DNA from: JADZFO01 sp964512635
GTDB taxonomy: Bacteria; 4484-113; JAFGCY01
DNA length: 64,000 nt
Reading direction: 5' to 3'
Assembly (NCBI GenBank): GCA_964512635.1
Contig: CAZEJB010000002.1
Coordinates: forward strand, 1-64,000
Shown here: one piece after another, positions 23,533 to 31,758 of the stretch
How the letters are laid out: the number at the start of each line of letters is the position of its first letter
Position numbering within the stretch: position 1 is the stretch's first letter
Made by a program: the position numbers and the translations under genes
The notes under the pieces: model-generated
Told to the model about the DNA's origin: nothing
Databases searched by the model: none
What the model saw: the letters and a program-made list of their open reading frames with translations, nothing else

Positions 23533-25422
23533 ATGAGCCCGCTCTGGAAATCACCCCGGCCCCTGCCCTTCTGCCCCGTCAGCCCGCGCAGGGCCCCAAT
23601 GCAGATTGCGCTGCTGCTGCTGGTATTCATGCTGCTGCCGGTCGGAACGCGAGCCGCTGACCAACAGACCAGCGCAGCAGCCCGGCCTGCGGTCCTTGGA
23701 TCGGCTGGTGAAGAGATCCTGAGCTACCTGGAGTACCTGGCCGGGCCGGAGTGCGCCGGGCGGCGTATGGGAACTCCCGGCGGCGATGCAGCGGCGGCCT
23801 ATCTCCGGGCGGAGCTTGGAAACTTTGTAAAGGTCGAATCACAGGAATTCGAGATCACCCAGGGCATTCGCCTCGGCGGCAACCCGCTGCTCAAGCTGGG
23901 CGACACTGAGCTGAGTTACGGGAGCGACTACAGCCTGGCCCCGATCAGCGACAGCGGCAGGGTGGACAGGGCCCCGGTGATCTTTGGCGGCTATGGCATC
24001 CATGCCCCTGATCTGGGCTGGGATGATTATGCCGGACTCAACACTGATGGGGCTGTAGCGCTGATCGTCCGCGGTGAACCGACTGCCGGGGAACTGGCGG
24101 CCCGCATCTTTGCCGGGGACCAGCCCTCGGTGTATGCCGATCTGCGGCGCAAGGCATCCGCGGCCCGCGACCTTGGCATCAAGGCCCTGCTGGTGGTGGA
24201 GAACCCGCAGGACAGCCGGCTTGGCCCCGGCGAGTTGCCGGAGCAGCGGCCGACCTACAGCGCGACCAACTTCGACATCCCGGTGCTGTTCATCACCGCC
24301 GAGGCCGCGACGCCGCTGCTGCCCCAGGGACCGTACAGCTTGAAAGACATCCTGGAATACAACGACCAGGCTGGGCGCAGTTCGGCGCGGGCGGTCGAGG
24401 GGCTGAGCTGCAGCGCAGATATCAGCGTCGAGCGCGACCGCGTGCCAGCCTGGAACATCTATGGCCTGCTGCCGGGCGAGGATCCTGCCGCGGGAACGAT
24501 TATCATCGGCGCGCATTACGACCATCTTGGCATCGGCGGGCCGGAAAGCCTGGCTCCCGAGCAGTACGGCACGCCACACTGGGGGGCTGATGACAATGCC
24601 AGCGGGGTTTCAGCTGTGCTGGAGCTCGCCGCGCGCTACAGCGAAAGCGATGTACGTCCACGCCACAGCCTGCTGTTTGTGCTGTTCAGCGCTGAGGAGA
24701 TCGGCACCGTCGGCAGCGACGTCTTTGTGAAAAACCTGCCGGTGGCCCGCGAAAAGGTGCTGTGCATGCTGAACTTCGACATGATTGGCCGGATGCGCGA
24801 CGAGAAGCTGGTAGTCGAAGGTACAGGCACGGCCGCGGAGTTCCCGGAGCTGCTGCGCGGGCTGGACAGCCAGCTCGGCCTGCAGGTGGAAATGGGCGCC
24901 AGCGGTTTTGGCGCCAGCGACCATATGAGCTTCGTCAAGGCGAAGATGCCGGCGCTGTTTTTCTTCACCGGCAGCCATGAGGATTACCACACCCCGCGGG
25001 ACACTGCCGACAGGATCAATGTGGCTGGAATCGTGCAGACTGTCGACTATGCGCAGGAAGTGATCAACCGCCTCGACGACTTCAGCGCTGCGCTGAGCTT
25101 CCAGGAAGTGGCTGCGCCGGTTGAAGGCAAGAGCCGCAGCGAGCTGAAGGTAACCCTTGGAACAATTCCGAGCTACACCGAAGGCACGGTCGAGGGCATG
25201 GGCGTTGGCGATGTGCGCCCCGGCGGGCCGGCGGCAGTCGCCGGCATACTCGGCGGCGATGTGATTATCGAGATCGCGGGCAAGAAGATCAGCAATATCC
25301 ACGACTTCATCTTTGCCCTGACGGACAGAAACCCGGGCGATGTGGTGGAGGTCAAGGTACTGCGGGGCGCAGAGACACTGAGCTTCCAGGTCACCCTGGC
25401 CGCAAAGAACGTGGAGCAGTAA
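23533..25422 (+). CDS. Secreted M28-family zinc peptidase with PA-like insert and PDZ domain
   Basis: 629 residues with a signal peptide (hydrophobic core about 24-38). A protease-associated-like region precedes the M28 core: GAHYDHLG (first Zn His, about 327), GADDNASG (bridging Asp, about 352), SAEEIG (catalytic and ligand Glu), NFDMIGR (Asp) and HTPRDT (His). All five zinc ligands and the base are present, so it should be an active aminopeptidase. Residues about 545-625 form a PDZ domain (GDVRPGGPAAVAGILGGDVI). This M28-PA-PDZ order is common in environmental bacteria. It converges on mlaD across a repeat. Confidence 0.92.
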   Translation: MSPLWKSPRPLPFCPVSPRRAPMQIALLLLVFMLLPVGTRAADQQTSAAARPAVLGSAGEEILSYLEYLAGPECAGRRMGTPGGDAAAAYLRAELGNFVKVESQEFEITQGIRLGGNPLLKLGDTELSYGSDYSLAPISDSGRVDRAPVIFGGYGIHAPDLGWDDYAGLNTDGAVALIVRGEPTAGELAARIFAGDQPSVYADLRRKASAARDLGIKALLVVENPQDSRLGPGELPEQRPTYSATNFDIPVLFITAEAATPLLPQGPYSLKDILEYNDQAGRSSARAVEGLSCSADISVERDRVPAWNIYGLLPGEDPAAGTIIIGAHYDHLGIGGPESLAPEQYGTPHWGADDNASGVSAVLELAARYSESDVRPRHSLLFVLFSAEEIGTVGSDVFVKNLPVAREKVLCMLNFDMIGRMRDEKLVVEGTGTAAEFPELLRGLDSQLGLQVEMGASGFGASDHMSFVKAKMPALFFFTGSHEDYHTPRDTADRINVAGIVQTVDYAQEVINRLDDFSAALSFQEVAAPVEGKSRSELKVTLGTIPSYTEGTVEGMGVGDVRPGGPAAVAGILGGDVIIEIAGKKISNIHDFIFALTDRNPGDVVEVKVLRGAETLSFQVTLAAKNVEQ

Positions 25423-25435
25423 GAGCGGCTGGCGA

Positions 25436-25555
25436 ATTGTGGGGCGCGTGGAGCGCGCCCGGAGTGGCAGCTGTGAGTCGCAGCTGCAGGCAAGCACTCT
25501 GAGCGTAGCGGTGATTACCAGCGCGGGCGCGCTCCACGCGCCCCTACACCTTAGA
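25436..25555. repeat. Inverted pair of GCGCGTGGAGCGC repeats between converging genes
   Basis: The left unit GGGGCGCGTGGAGCGCGCCC (about 25441-25460) and the right unit GGGCGCGCTCCACGCGCCCC (about 25527-25546) are exact reverse complements over 20 bases, separated by about 65 bp containing a CAGCTGTGAGTCGCAGCTG hairpin. Same family as near 210 and 10224. Located exactly between the ends of two converging genes. Confidence 0.7.
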
Positions 25556-25569
25556 CCAGCGGTCCGAAA

Positions 25570-27024
25570 CTAAAACTCTACGCCGACGCCGACGGTGCCC
25601 TTTGCATCGTCGGTCATGTCCTCAGCGCCGACGATGACGTTTACGCTGTCGCCGACCGGGATGCGGCCGATGGCGTTGAGCTTGGGGTCGTGGGTGTCAT
25701 AGAGCATGGTCGTCAGGTCGCCCTGCTTGCCAAAGCCGTAGCGCAGGCCAAGGCCGAGCTCGGAGCGGTAAACGCCGGTGCGCCAGCTGGCGCCGCGCAT
25801 CCCGCCAAAACCCATCAGGAAGTTCCAGTCGTCGCCTTCCCCAAGGTTGTCCGCACCGAGCTGGAAGTAGTTCTTTCCGAAGCCGACTGTGGCGTTGATA
25901 TCGCCGACGTAGTCGTCGTCCTCATCCAGGTTCTTGTCGTTCTCGATGTCTACGCCGCGCAGGTCGGCATTGAAGTTCACATCAATACCGTCCCCGGCGC
26001 TGGAAAAGCCCTCCATGGTTCCGCCCACCGAGCTGATCAGCCCGCTGGCACCCTTCGCCGCGCTGTCGAGGCTCTTGACCATGCCGGTGCTGCTGTCGAG
26101 CAGGGTATCGACCTTGGTCAGTGTGGCATCAAAACGGTCGCTGACCGCCTTCATGTTTTCCATCGTCTCGCGGGTCAGGCGGGCCGAGTCCTTCACGTCG
26201 CCCTGCAGGGCGGGGTCGCCGGCCAGGCCGCTCATCTGCTCGGTCAGGATGCGCATCTGCTCGCTCATCAGCGCCAGGTTGTTGCGCAGCAGCTCGGCGG
26301 TCTCGCGGTTGGCCGGGTCAGAGGCCAGTTCGTTGATTGAGTTACTGGCCAGTGAGAAATCCTTGCTCATGCCAAGGAAGTTGGCGCTCATCGCCCGGAA
26401 GTTTTTCAGCGTGCCGTTAATGTCGCCCTGGCTGTTATTCAGCGTGTCCTGCATCGAGGCCATCATCAGGTTGGCCTGGGCCATCGAGGTATTCATGCTC
26501 ATGATCAGGCTGTGGATGTCGCCGCCGAGCTTGTCCTCCGACAACAGCTCGTTGACCGAGTCCACGGTCTTGGCCGCTCCGGCCATCAACTGGGTGAAGT
26601 CGCCCTGGGCTTCGCCGAGCAGAACGTCGCCTTCCTTGACCTGGTCCTGCGGACGATGCTCCTTGGCCGGCTGGATCATCATGACGCGTTCGCCCAGCAT
26701 TGACTCCTGGCCGGTCACGAACATATCATTCTTGAACAGCTTGACTTTCTCGTGAATGCGGATCTTGATCTGGGTGTAGTTGCTGAGGTCCTTCTCGTTT
26801 TCGCGGATTTCATACTTTTCGACCCAGCCGGCATCCGCACCCTTGAGTTTGACCGGCATGCCATCGGTCACGCCGATTGCGTTTTCGAAGTTAACCAGCA
26901 CGTAATAGGTCTTGCCGCGGAAAAAGAACTCGCTGCGAATCAGCGCGATCGAGATAACCGCCAGCACAATGGCCATCGTGATAATCAGGCCCACGGACGC
27001 GGCCTGACTCATTTTTCCGCCCAT
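25570..27024 (-). CDS. mlaD: MlaD-type MCE-domain lipid transport protein, extended
   Basis: 484 residues. An N-terminal membrane anchor (about 10-30) precedes an MCE domain (about 38-125: YYVLVNFENAIGVTDGMPVK, VTGQESMLGERVMMI). Residues 140-310 are a long helical region rich in Met, Asn and Ser, as in MCE proteins that build tunnels. The last 120 residues are strand-rich, with YRSELGLGLRYGFG and a terminal aromatic VGVGVEF, reminiscent of an outer-membrane strand set. E. coli MlaD is about 183 residues, so this is much longer and may span further towards the outer membrane. Substrate-binding part of the MlaEFD-type transporter. GGAGGAAGG precedes the ATG. Confidence 0.88.
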   Translation of the reverse strand: MGGKMSQAASVGLIITMAIVLAVISIALIRSEFFFRGKTYYVLVNFENAIGVTDGMPVKLKGADAGWVEKYEIRENEKDLSNYTQIKIRIHEKVKLFKNDMFVTGQESMLGERVMMIQPAKEHRPQDQVKEGDVLLGEAQGDFTQLMAGAAKTVDSVNELLSEDKLGGDIHSLIMSMNTSMAQANLMMASMQDTLNNSQGDINGTLKNFRAMSANFLGMSKDFSLASNSINELASDPANRETAELLRNNLALMSEQMRILTEQMSGLAGDPALQGDVKDSARLTRETMENMKAVSDRFDATLTKVDTLLDSSTGMVKSLDSAAKGASGLISSVGGTMEGFSSAGDGIDVNFNADLRGVDIENDKNLDEDDDYVGDINATVGFGKNYFQLGADNLGEGDDWNFLMGFGGMRGASWRTGVYRSELGLGLRYGFGKQGDLTTMLYDTHDPKLNAIGRIPVGDSVNVIVGAEDMTDDAKGTVGVGVEF

Positions 27025-27153
27025 CTATCCTTCCTCCAGGAATCCCCGCCGGGCCACGCCCGGCCATCTCGCCCGCCAGCAGTTTAACCGATACTGGGAG
27101 CGGGAGAGGGTACCAGTGGGCTCTCAATTCGCAGTACAGCAGGACTCCGGGCG

Positions 27154-27942
27154 CTAGGAAGGCAGCACCGCGCCGCCGGGTTCACCCCTCATTTCACTGG
27201 CGTACTCCAGCATCTGCTCGCGCCAGACGGAGGTGAAAGCTACCACGCGCGGGTCGGGGTTAACAAAGAGCTGATGCGGTTTTCCGATGTCGATGCACTC
27301 GCCGTCAGTAATCAGATTCACGTCATCGCTGATTGAGTGGATGCACTGCAGGTCGTGAGTTACGACTACGCTGGTGACGCCGAACTTCTCGTTGGCCTCA
27401 CGAATCATGCGGCTGACGAGATCGCTGTTTTGCGGGTCAAGGCCGGTCGTCGGCTCATCATAGAGCAGTATTTTGGGGTGGTAAACCAGCGCGCGCGCCA
27501 GGGCTACACGGCGCTGCATGCCGCCTGACAGTTCTTCAGGCATCTTGTTAGCGCTGTCGGCCAGGCCCAGCTCGGAAAGCAGTTCCATGGACTGCTCCCG
27601 CACCTTGCGCCAGGGCAGGCGGTCGACATAGTAGAGATAAAAGCCGACGTTCTCCACCACCGTCAGGCTGTCAAACAGCGCGCTGTGCTGAAACACCATG
27701 CCCATTTTGCGCCGCACCCGGGCCCAGCGCTTTTCAGGTATATGAGTTACATCCTCGCCGTCTACGGTTACCGACCCGCTGTCGGCGACGCGAAAGCCCA
27801 TGGCGACGCGCAGGACAGTGCTCTTACCGCTGCCTGAAGGACCGACGATGGTAGTAATCGAGCCGGTTTTGACGTGCAGACTGACGCCGCGCAACACGCG
27901 CTGGCCGCCAAGGTTGACCCACACGTCGTCAAAGATGATCAC
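27154..27942 (-). CDS. mlaF: MlaF-type ABC transporter ATPase
   Basis: 262 residues. Walker A GPSGSGKST (about 35-43), Q-loop in GMVFQHSALFDSLTV, signature LSGGMQRRVALARAL, Walker B ILLYDEPTTGLDP and the switch His in VVVTHDLQ are all intact. The FDSLTVVENV sequence after the Q-loop is typical of MlaF/Ttg2A, which powers phospholipid transfer between membranes. GTG start. It lies between the permease and MCE genes, in the usual order. Confidence 0.93.
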   Translation of the reverse strand: MIIFDDVWVNLGGQRVLRGVSLHVKTGSITTIVGPSGSGKSTVLRVAMGFRVADSGSVTVDGEDVTHIPEKRWARVRRKMGMVFQHSALFDSLTVVENVGFYLYYVDRLPWRKVREQSMELLSELGLADSANKMPEELSGGMQRRVALARALVYHPKILLYDEPTTGLDPQNSDLVSRMIREANEKFGVTSVVVTHDLQCIHSISDDVNLITDGECIDIGKPHQLFVNPDPRVVAFTSVWREQMLEYASEMRGEPGGAVLPS

Positions 27943-27988
27943 AACAGCATGATAGCGGGCGGTTCATCATTGCTGGCGACAACCCAGC

Positions 27989-28741
27989 CTAGCCGGTCAT
28001 GAGCATGGTCAGCAACAGGTCCAGCACGAAGAGCAGGAAGATGTTGACCACCACGCTGGTCGTAACGACCTTACCGACGCCGCTGGCCCCGCCCCTGGCC
28101 TGGAAGCCGTAGTAGCAGGCCGTCAGCACCAGCATTGCCGAGAAGACTACGCATTTGATGATGCACATCATGTAGTCCTTCTCATCCACCAGCAGGCGCA
28201 CCTGGCCAGTGAAGAGCGTATAGCTCATGTCCGCCTGCTGACGGGCGGTGATATAGCCGGCGAACCAGGCCGCATAACCGCCGAAAACCGCGACCACCGG
28301 CATCATCAGGATTGCCGCCAGGGTGCGCGGTAGCGTGAGGTACCAGTCGGGGTCCGTGGACAGGGCCTTCAGCGCGTCAAGCTGCTCGCTGATCTTCATT
28401 GTGCCGATCTCGGAGGTGATGGCCGCACCGACCTTGCCCGCCAGCACAATGGTGGTGAACATCGGGATGGCCTCACGAAGCATGATCAGCAGCAGGAGAC
28501 CGCCGGTCATGTTAGCCGCGCCATGCTTGCTGAGCTCGCCGGCGAGCATGTAGGTGAAGACCGAGCCGATAAAAGCCATGACAACGATGGCGATCGGAAT
28601 GCTGTTTACGCCAAGCAGGACCATCTGCTGCAGCAGCAGTTCACCATAGACCCGGCCGCGGAAGACCAGCTTGACGACGCGCCAGAGCAGCAGCGAAACG
28701 CCGCCGATGTATTCCAGGCTGTCGATCAGAAGTTTGGTCAC
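27989..28741 (-). CDS. mlaE: MlaE-type ABC transporter permease
   Basis: 250 residues with five or six membrane segments. IAIVVMAFIGSVFTYMLA, FTTIVLAGKVGAAITSEIGTMKISEQLDAL and the C-terminal VNIFLLFVLDLLLTMLM are hallmarks of the MlaE permease family; the cytoplasmic EIGTMKISEQLDAL helix contacts the ATPase. GTG start, 36 bases after the leuS stop, so it may be read through from leuS. Forms the inner-membrane core of the lipid transporter with the following two genes. Confidence 0.93.
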   Translation of the reverse strand: MTKLLIDSLEYIGGVSLLLWRVVKLVFRGRVYGELLLQQMVLLGVNSIPIAIVVMAFIGSVFTYMLAGELSKHGAANMTGGLLLLIMLREAIPMFTTIVLAGKVGAAITSEIGTMKISEQLDALKALSTDPDWYLTLPRTLAAILMMPVVAVFGGYAAWFAGYITARQQADMSYTLFTGQVRLLVDEKDYMMCIIKCVVFSAMLVLTACYYGFQARGGASGVGKVVTTSVVVNIFLLFVLDLLLTMLMTG

Positions 28742-28777
28742 CGTTGCGGGCTATTGTAACGGGCTCAGCCAGCGATC

Positions 28778-31354
28778 CTATTTGACTACCAGGGTCACCA
28801 TCCGGCCGGGGATGCAGATCTCCTTGATGATCTCCTTGCCTTCCAGCCAGGTTGATACAGCAGGCTCGGCCTTCGCCGCCGCAATGCAGGCCGCGCTGTC
28901 GGCATCCGTCGGCACCGTGATGCGCCCGCGCAGTTTGCCGTTAACCTGGACCGCCAGCTCGACAGATTCGCTGAGCAGCTGCGCCGGGTCAAAATCCGGC
29001 CAGCTGCTCTGGCAGACCAGTCCCTGGCCGCCAAGGCGCTGCCAGAGCTCTTCTGCGATATGCGGGCTAAAGGGCGACAGCAGCTGCATAAAGCTGCGCA
29101 AAGCCTCAGCGAAGGCGCCGGAGCTGTCGCGGCCCTCGGCCTGCTTCCAGGCCGCCTCAAGGCTGTTGAGGCATTCCATCAGCTTGGCGACCGCCGTGTT
29201 GAAGCGCCAGTTCTGGATATCGTCGCTGACCCCGGCCACCGCCTTGTTGCGGGCCCTGGTCGCTTCGCGGTCGCAATCGCGTGCATCACCGCCCTGTGCG
29301 GCCCCTGAGGCCACGGCCAGGCTGAGACGCCAAAGGCGGCCCAGGAAGCGGTGGCAGCCCTGCACACCGGCAGCGGTCCATTCGAGATCCTGGTCGTAAG
29401 GTCCGCCGAAGTGCTCAAACAGGCGCGCTGTGTCCGCGCCATAGCCCTCGGCGAGGCTGTCGGCGGAGACTACATTGCCCTTGGACTTGCTCATCTTGGC
29501 TCCGTCTTTGTAGACGATGCCCTGGTTGTAGAGGCGCTTGAAGGGCTCGCGGTCGACCGTGCCGCCGGTGCTGAGCGGGTCCTGGCGGGCGAAGTCCAGC
29601 ACTCCGGCCTGCTTCAGCACGTGGCAGACGAAGCGGCTGTAGAGCAGATGCCCAACCGCGTGCTCCTTGCCGCCGATGTAAATATCAACCGGCATCCAGG
29701 CGGCAACCTTTTGCGGATCAAAGATCGCCTCGCTGTTATGCGGATCGCAGTAGCGCAGGAAGTACCAGGCGCTATCCATGAAGGTCGTCATGGTGTCGGT
29801 TTCGCGCGTGGCCGGCCCGCCACACTGCGGACAGCTGCTGCGCTGCCAGGCGGTGTCGTTAGCCAGCGGGCTGACGCGGATGTCGCTGTAGTCCGCGTGG
29901 CTGGGGAGCTCCACCGGGAGCTGCGCAGCCGGCACCCGCTGCCAGCCGCAGCCGCCCTCGGCCGCAGGCTTGTCGCAGTGCACCATTGGAATCGGCGCGC
30001 CCCAGAAGCGCTGGCGGCTCATGTTCCAGTCGCGCAGGCGGAACTGAACCTGCCTGCCGCCAAGCCCGCGTTCTTCAAGCCAGGCGTCCATATTGCTCTT
30101 GGCCTCAGCGAAGCTCTGGCCAAAGAACTCGCCGCTGTTCACGCAGACGCCCTTCTCGGTATAGGCCGCTTCCTCGACGTTTACGGCATTGCCGTCGGCC
30201 GGCTCGATGACCTGCACAATCGGCAGCCCGTACTCTTTCGCAAAGGCGTGGTCGCGCACATCATGGCCCGGCACGCCCATGACCGCGCCGGTACCGAAGT
30301 CGCTGACGACATAGTTGGTGGCAAAGATTGGCACAGCCTCCCCGTTGAAGGGGTTGATGCAGTCGACGCCAAGGCGCAGGCCCTTCTTGGGCTTCTCCTC
30401 ATCGTGGCTGAAAGCCGCAGCCTCACGCGCAGTCTCGGCGGCAAAATCAGCCAGCGCGGCTGTGGTGCCACCGGTCTCAGCGAGACGCTGGGCCAGCGGA
30501 TGGTCCGGGGCGATGGCCATGAAAGTCACGCCAAAGACGGTGTCCACGCGGGTGGTGAACACGCGCAAGGCTGCGTCCACGGCCGGGACGCTGAAATCAA
30601 TATGTGTTCCCTCGCTGCGTCCGATCCAGTTGCGCTGCATAGTGGCCACCGCCGGATTCCAGCCGGGCAGCTCGTCGAGCATCGCCAGCAGGTCGTCGGC
30701 GTAGTCCGTAGTGCGCATGCACCACTGCTCCAGTTTGCGGCGGCTGACCGTACGGCCGCAGCGCCAGCAGCCGCCGTCGTGGACCTCGTCATTGGCCAGC
30801 ACGCCATGCTCCTCGCACCAGTTGACCTCGAAGTTGGTGCGGTAGACCAGACCCAGCTCGTGGAATTTAAGGAAGAGCCACTGGGTCCATTTGTAGTAGT
30901 CCGGCTGGCTGGTAACGACCATCCGGTTCCAGTCATAGCTGAAGCCGTAGCGCTTGAGCTGGGCCGTGGCACGCTCGATGCAGGTCCTGATCCAGTCGCC
31001 GGGGTAGATTCCGCGATCGATGGCCGCCTGCTCCGCCGGCAGGCCGAAGGAGTCGTAGCCCATTGGATGCATCACGTTGTAACCGCGCATGCGCAGGTAG
31101 CGGCTGACCGTATCGCCCTGGACATAGTTGCGCACATGGCCCATGTGCATATCGCCGCTGGGATAGGGGAACATTTCGAGCACGTAAGCGCGAGGACGCG
31201 GGTCGCTGTCGCTGGCTGCGAACACGCCATCCTCTTCCCAGCGCTGCTGCCAGCGGGCCTCAATCTCGCGGAATTCGTAGCGCTCGGCCCCACCCTCGCG
31301 GGTGTCAGCGTTTGCCGGGCCGGGCTGCATGTTGCCTGTGTTTTCTTCGTTCAT
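28778..31354 (-). CDS. leuS: Leucyl-tRNA synthetase
   Basis: 858 residues, the full bacterial length. Charges tRNA-Leu. The class I HIGH motif appears as PYPSGDMHMGHVRNY (about 58-72), the editing (CP1) domain lies about 225-420 with its conserved MGVPGHDVRD segment, the KMSKS motif is KMSKSKGN (about 625), and a C-terminal domain ends in EIIKEICIPGRMVTLVVK. A CxxC pair (CWRCGR, and CPQCGGPA) suggests zinc sites as in other bacterial enzymes. It heads the mla operon on the minus strand. Confidence 0.97.
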   Translation of the reverse strand: MNEENTGNMQPGPANADTREGGAERYEFREIEARWQQRWEEDGVFAASDSDPRPRAYVLEMFPYPSGDMHMGHVRNYVQGDTVSRYLRMRGYNVMHPMGYDSFGLPAEQAAIDRGIYPGDWIRTCIERATAQLKRYGFSYDWNRMVVTSQPDYYKWTQWLFLKFHELGLVYRTNFEVNWCEEHGVLANDEVHDGGCWRCGRTVSRRKLEQWCMRTTDYADDLLAMLDELPGWNPAVATMQRNWIGRSEGTHIDFSVPAVDAALRVFTTRVDTVFGVTFMAIAPDHPLAQRLAETGGTTAALADFAAETAREAAAFSHDEEKPKKGLRLGVDCINPFNGEAVPIFATNYVVSDFGTGAVMGVPGHDVRDHAFAKEYGLPIVQVIEPADGNAVNVEEAAYTEKGVCVNSGEFFGQSFAEAKSNMDAWLEERGLGGRQVQFRLRDWNMSRQRFWGAPIPMVHCDKPAAEGGCGWQRVPAAQLPVELPSHADYSDIRVSPLANDTAWQRSSCPQCGGPATRETDTMTTFMDSAWYFLRYCDPHNSEAIFDPQKVAAWMPVDIYIGGKEHAVGHLLYSRFVCHVLKQAGVLDFARQDPLSTGGTVDREPFKRLYNQGIVYKDGAKMSKSKGNVVSADSLAEGYGADTARLFEHFGGPYDQDLEWTAAGVQGCHRFLGRLWRLSLAVASGAAQGGDARDCDREATRARNKAVAGVSDDIQNWRFNTAVAKLMECLNSLEAAWKQAEGRDSSGAFAEALRSFMQLLSPFSPHIAEELWQRLGGQGLVCQSSWPDFDPAQLLSESVELAVQVNGKLRGRITVPTDADSAACIAAAKAEPAVSTWLEGKEIIKEICIPGRMVTLVVK

Positions 31355-31448
31355 GCGGGTGCACCCTCAGGTGTTAATGGTGGAGTCCGGCGCGCAGGCG
31401 CCAGCGGATGGACGGTGGATTATGCCCGCGCGAGGCGGGCCCGGTCTC

Positions 31449-31468
31449 GCCCCGCCGTCAGGCGGGGC
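31449..31468 (-). terminator. Perfect GC hairpin in the leuS leader
   Basis: GCCCCGCC-GTCA-GGCGGGGC, an 8-bp perfect stem with a tetraloop, in the middle of the putative leuS leader. It is followed by a second GC-rich inverted segment (CGGGCCCGCCTCGCGCGGGC on the minus strand). There is no T-run. It could attenuate leuS or simply be another dispersed repeat. Confidence 0.35.
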
Positions 31469-31515
31469 CTAGCAGGCTACAGTAAGCGTATTCCCCCGGT
31501 GCCGTCATCACGACG

Positions 31516-31543
31516 ATTATACCCCGCGCGGCGTAGTCCAAAA
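31516..31543 (-). promoter_or_regulatory. Candidate leuS promoter
   Basis: Read on the minus strand: TTTTGG (31543-31538), a 16-base spacer, then a consensus TATAAT (31521-31516), about 160 bases before the leuS start. The -10 is perfect and the -35 is weak. This is the clearest sigma-70-like -10 in the gap. Confidence 0.45.
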
Positions 31544-31758
31544 GGCTCAGTTAAACCCAGATAAAGCTGCGCATCATTGTGGACATGCCGCGTTAGAATT
31601 CACCCAGCGCGGTATTCGGGGGAAGCTGCTGCGCCGTTTCTTTCAGCCCGCCGGGCTTACTGCCGATGACAGGACAAGTGTGTTTAGCAGCGAGCAGAAA
31701 GAACGCCGGGCGCGGGGGCGCAATCTAGTGCCAGCCCGCTGAATTCGAGGAGAAGGCG

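Larger units (their letters stand above)
31355..31758. other. Gene-free leader region upstream of leuS and the kinase gene
   Basis: About 400 bases between divergent starts. On the minus strand there is a promoter candidate and a leader of about 155 bases with strong hairpins before leuS. On the plus-strand side, GAGGAGAAGG (31747-31756) precedes the TTG start of the kinase. I searched for T-box and c-di-GMP riboswitch features and found none. There is no open frame worth reporting. Confidence 0.5.

Noticed and set aside
31355..31510. T-box riboswitch before leuS
   Set aside because: No T-box core, specifier loop or terminator/antiterminator pair could be found.
29351..31564. 737-codon open frame opposite leuS
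   Set aside because: Antisense to a clear LeuRS; composition is dominated by Ala, Val and Gly with no motif.
31600..31758. c-di-GMP or similar riboswitch before the first hybrid kinase
   Set aside because: None of the conserved core segments are present; only an ordinary ribosome site is seen.
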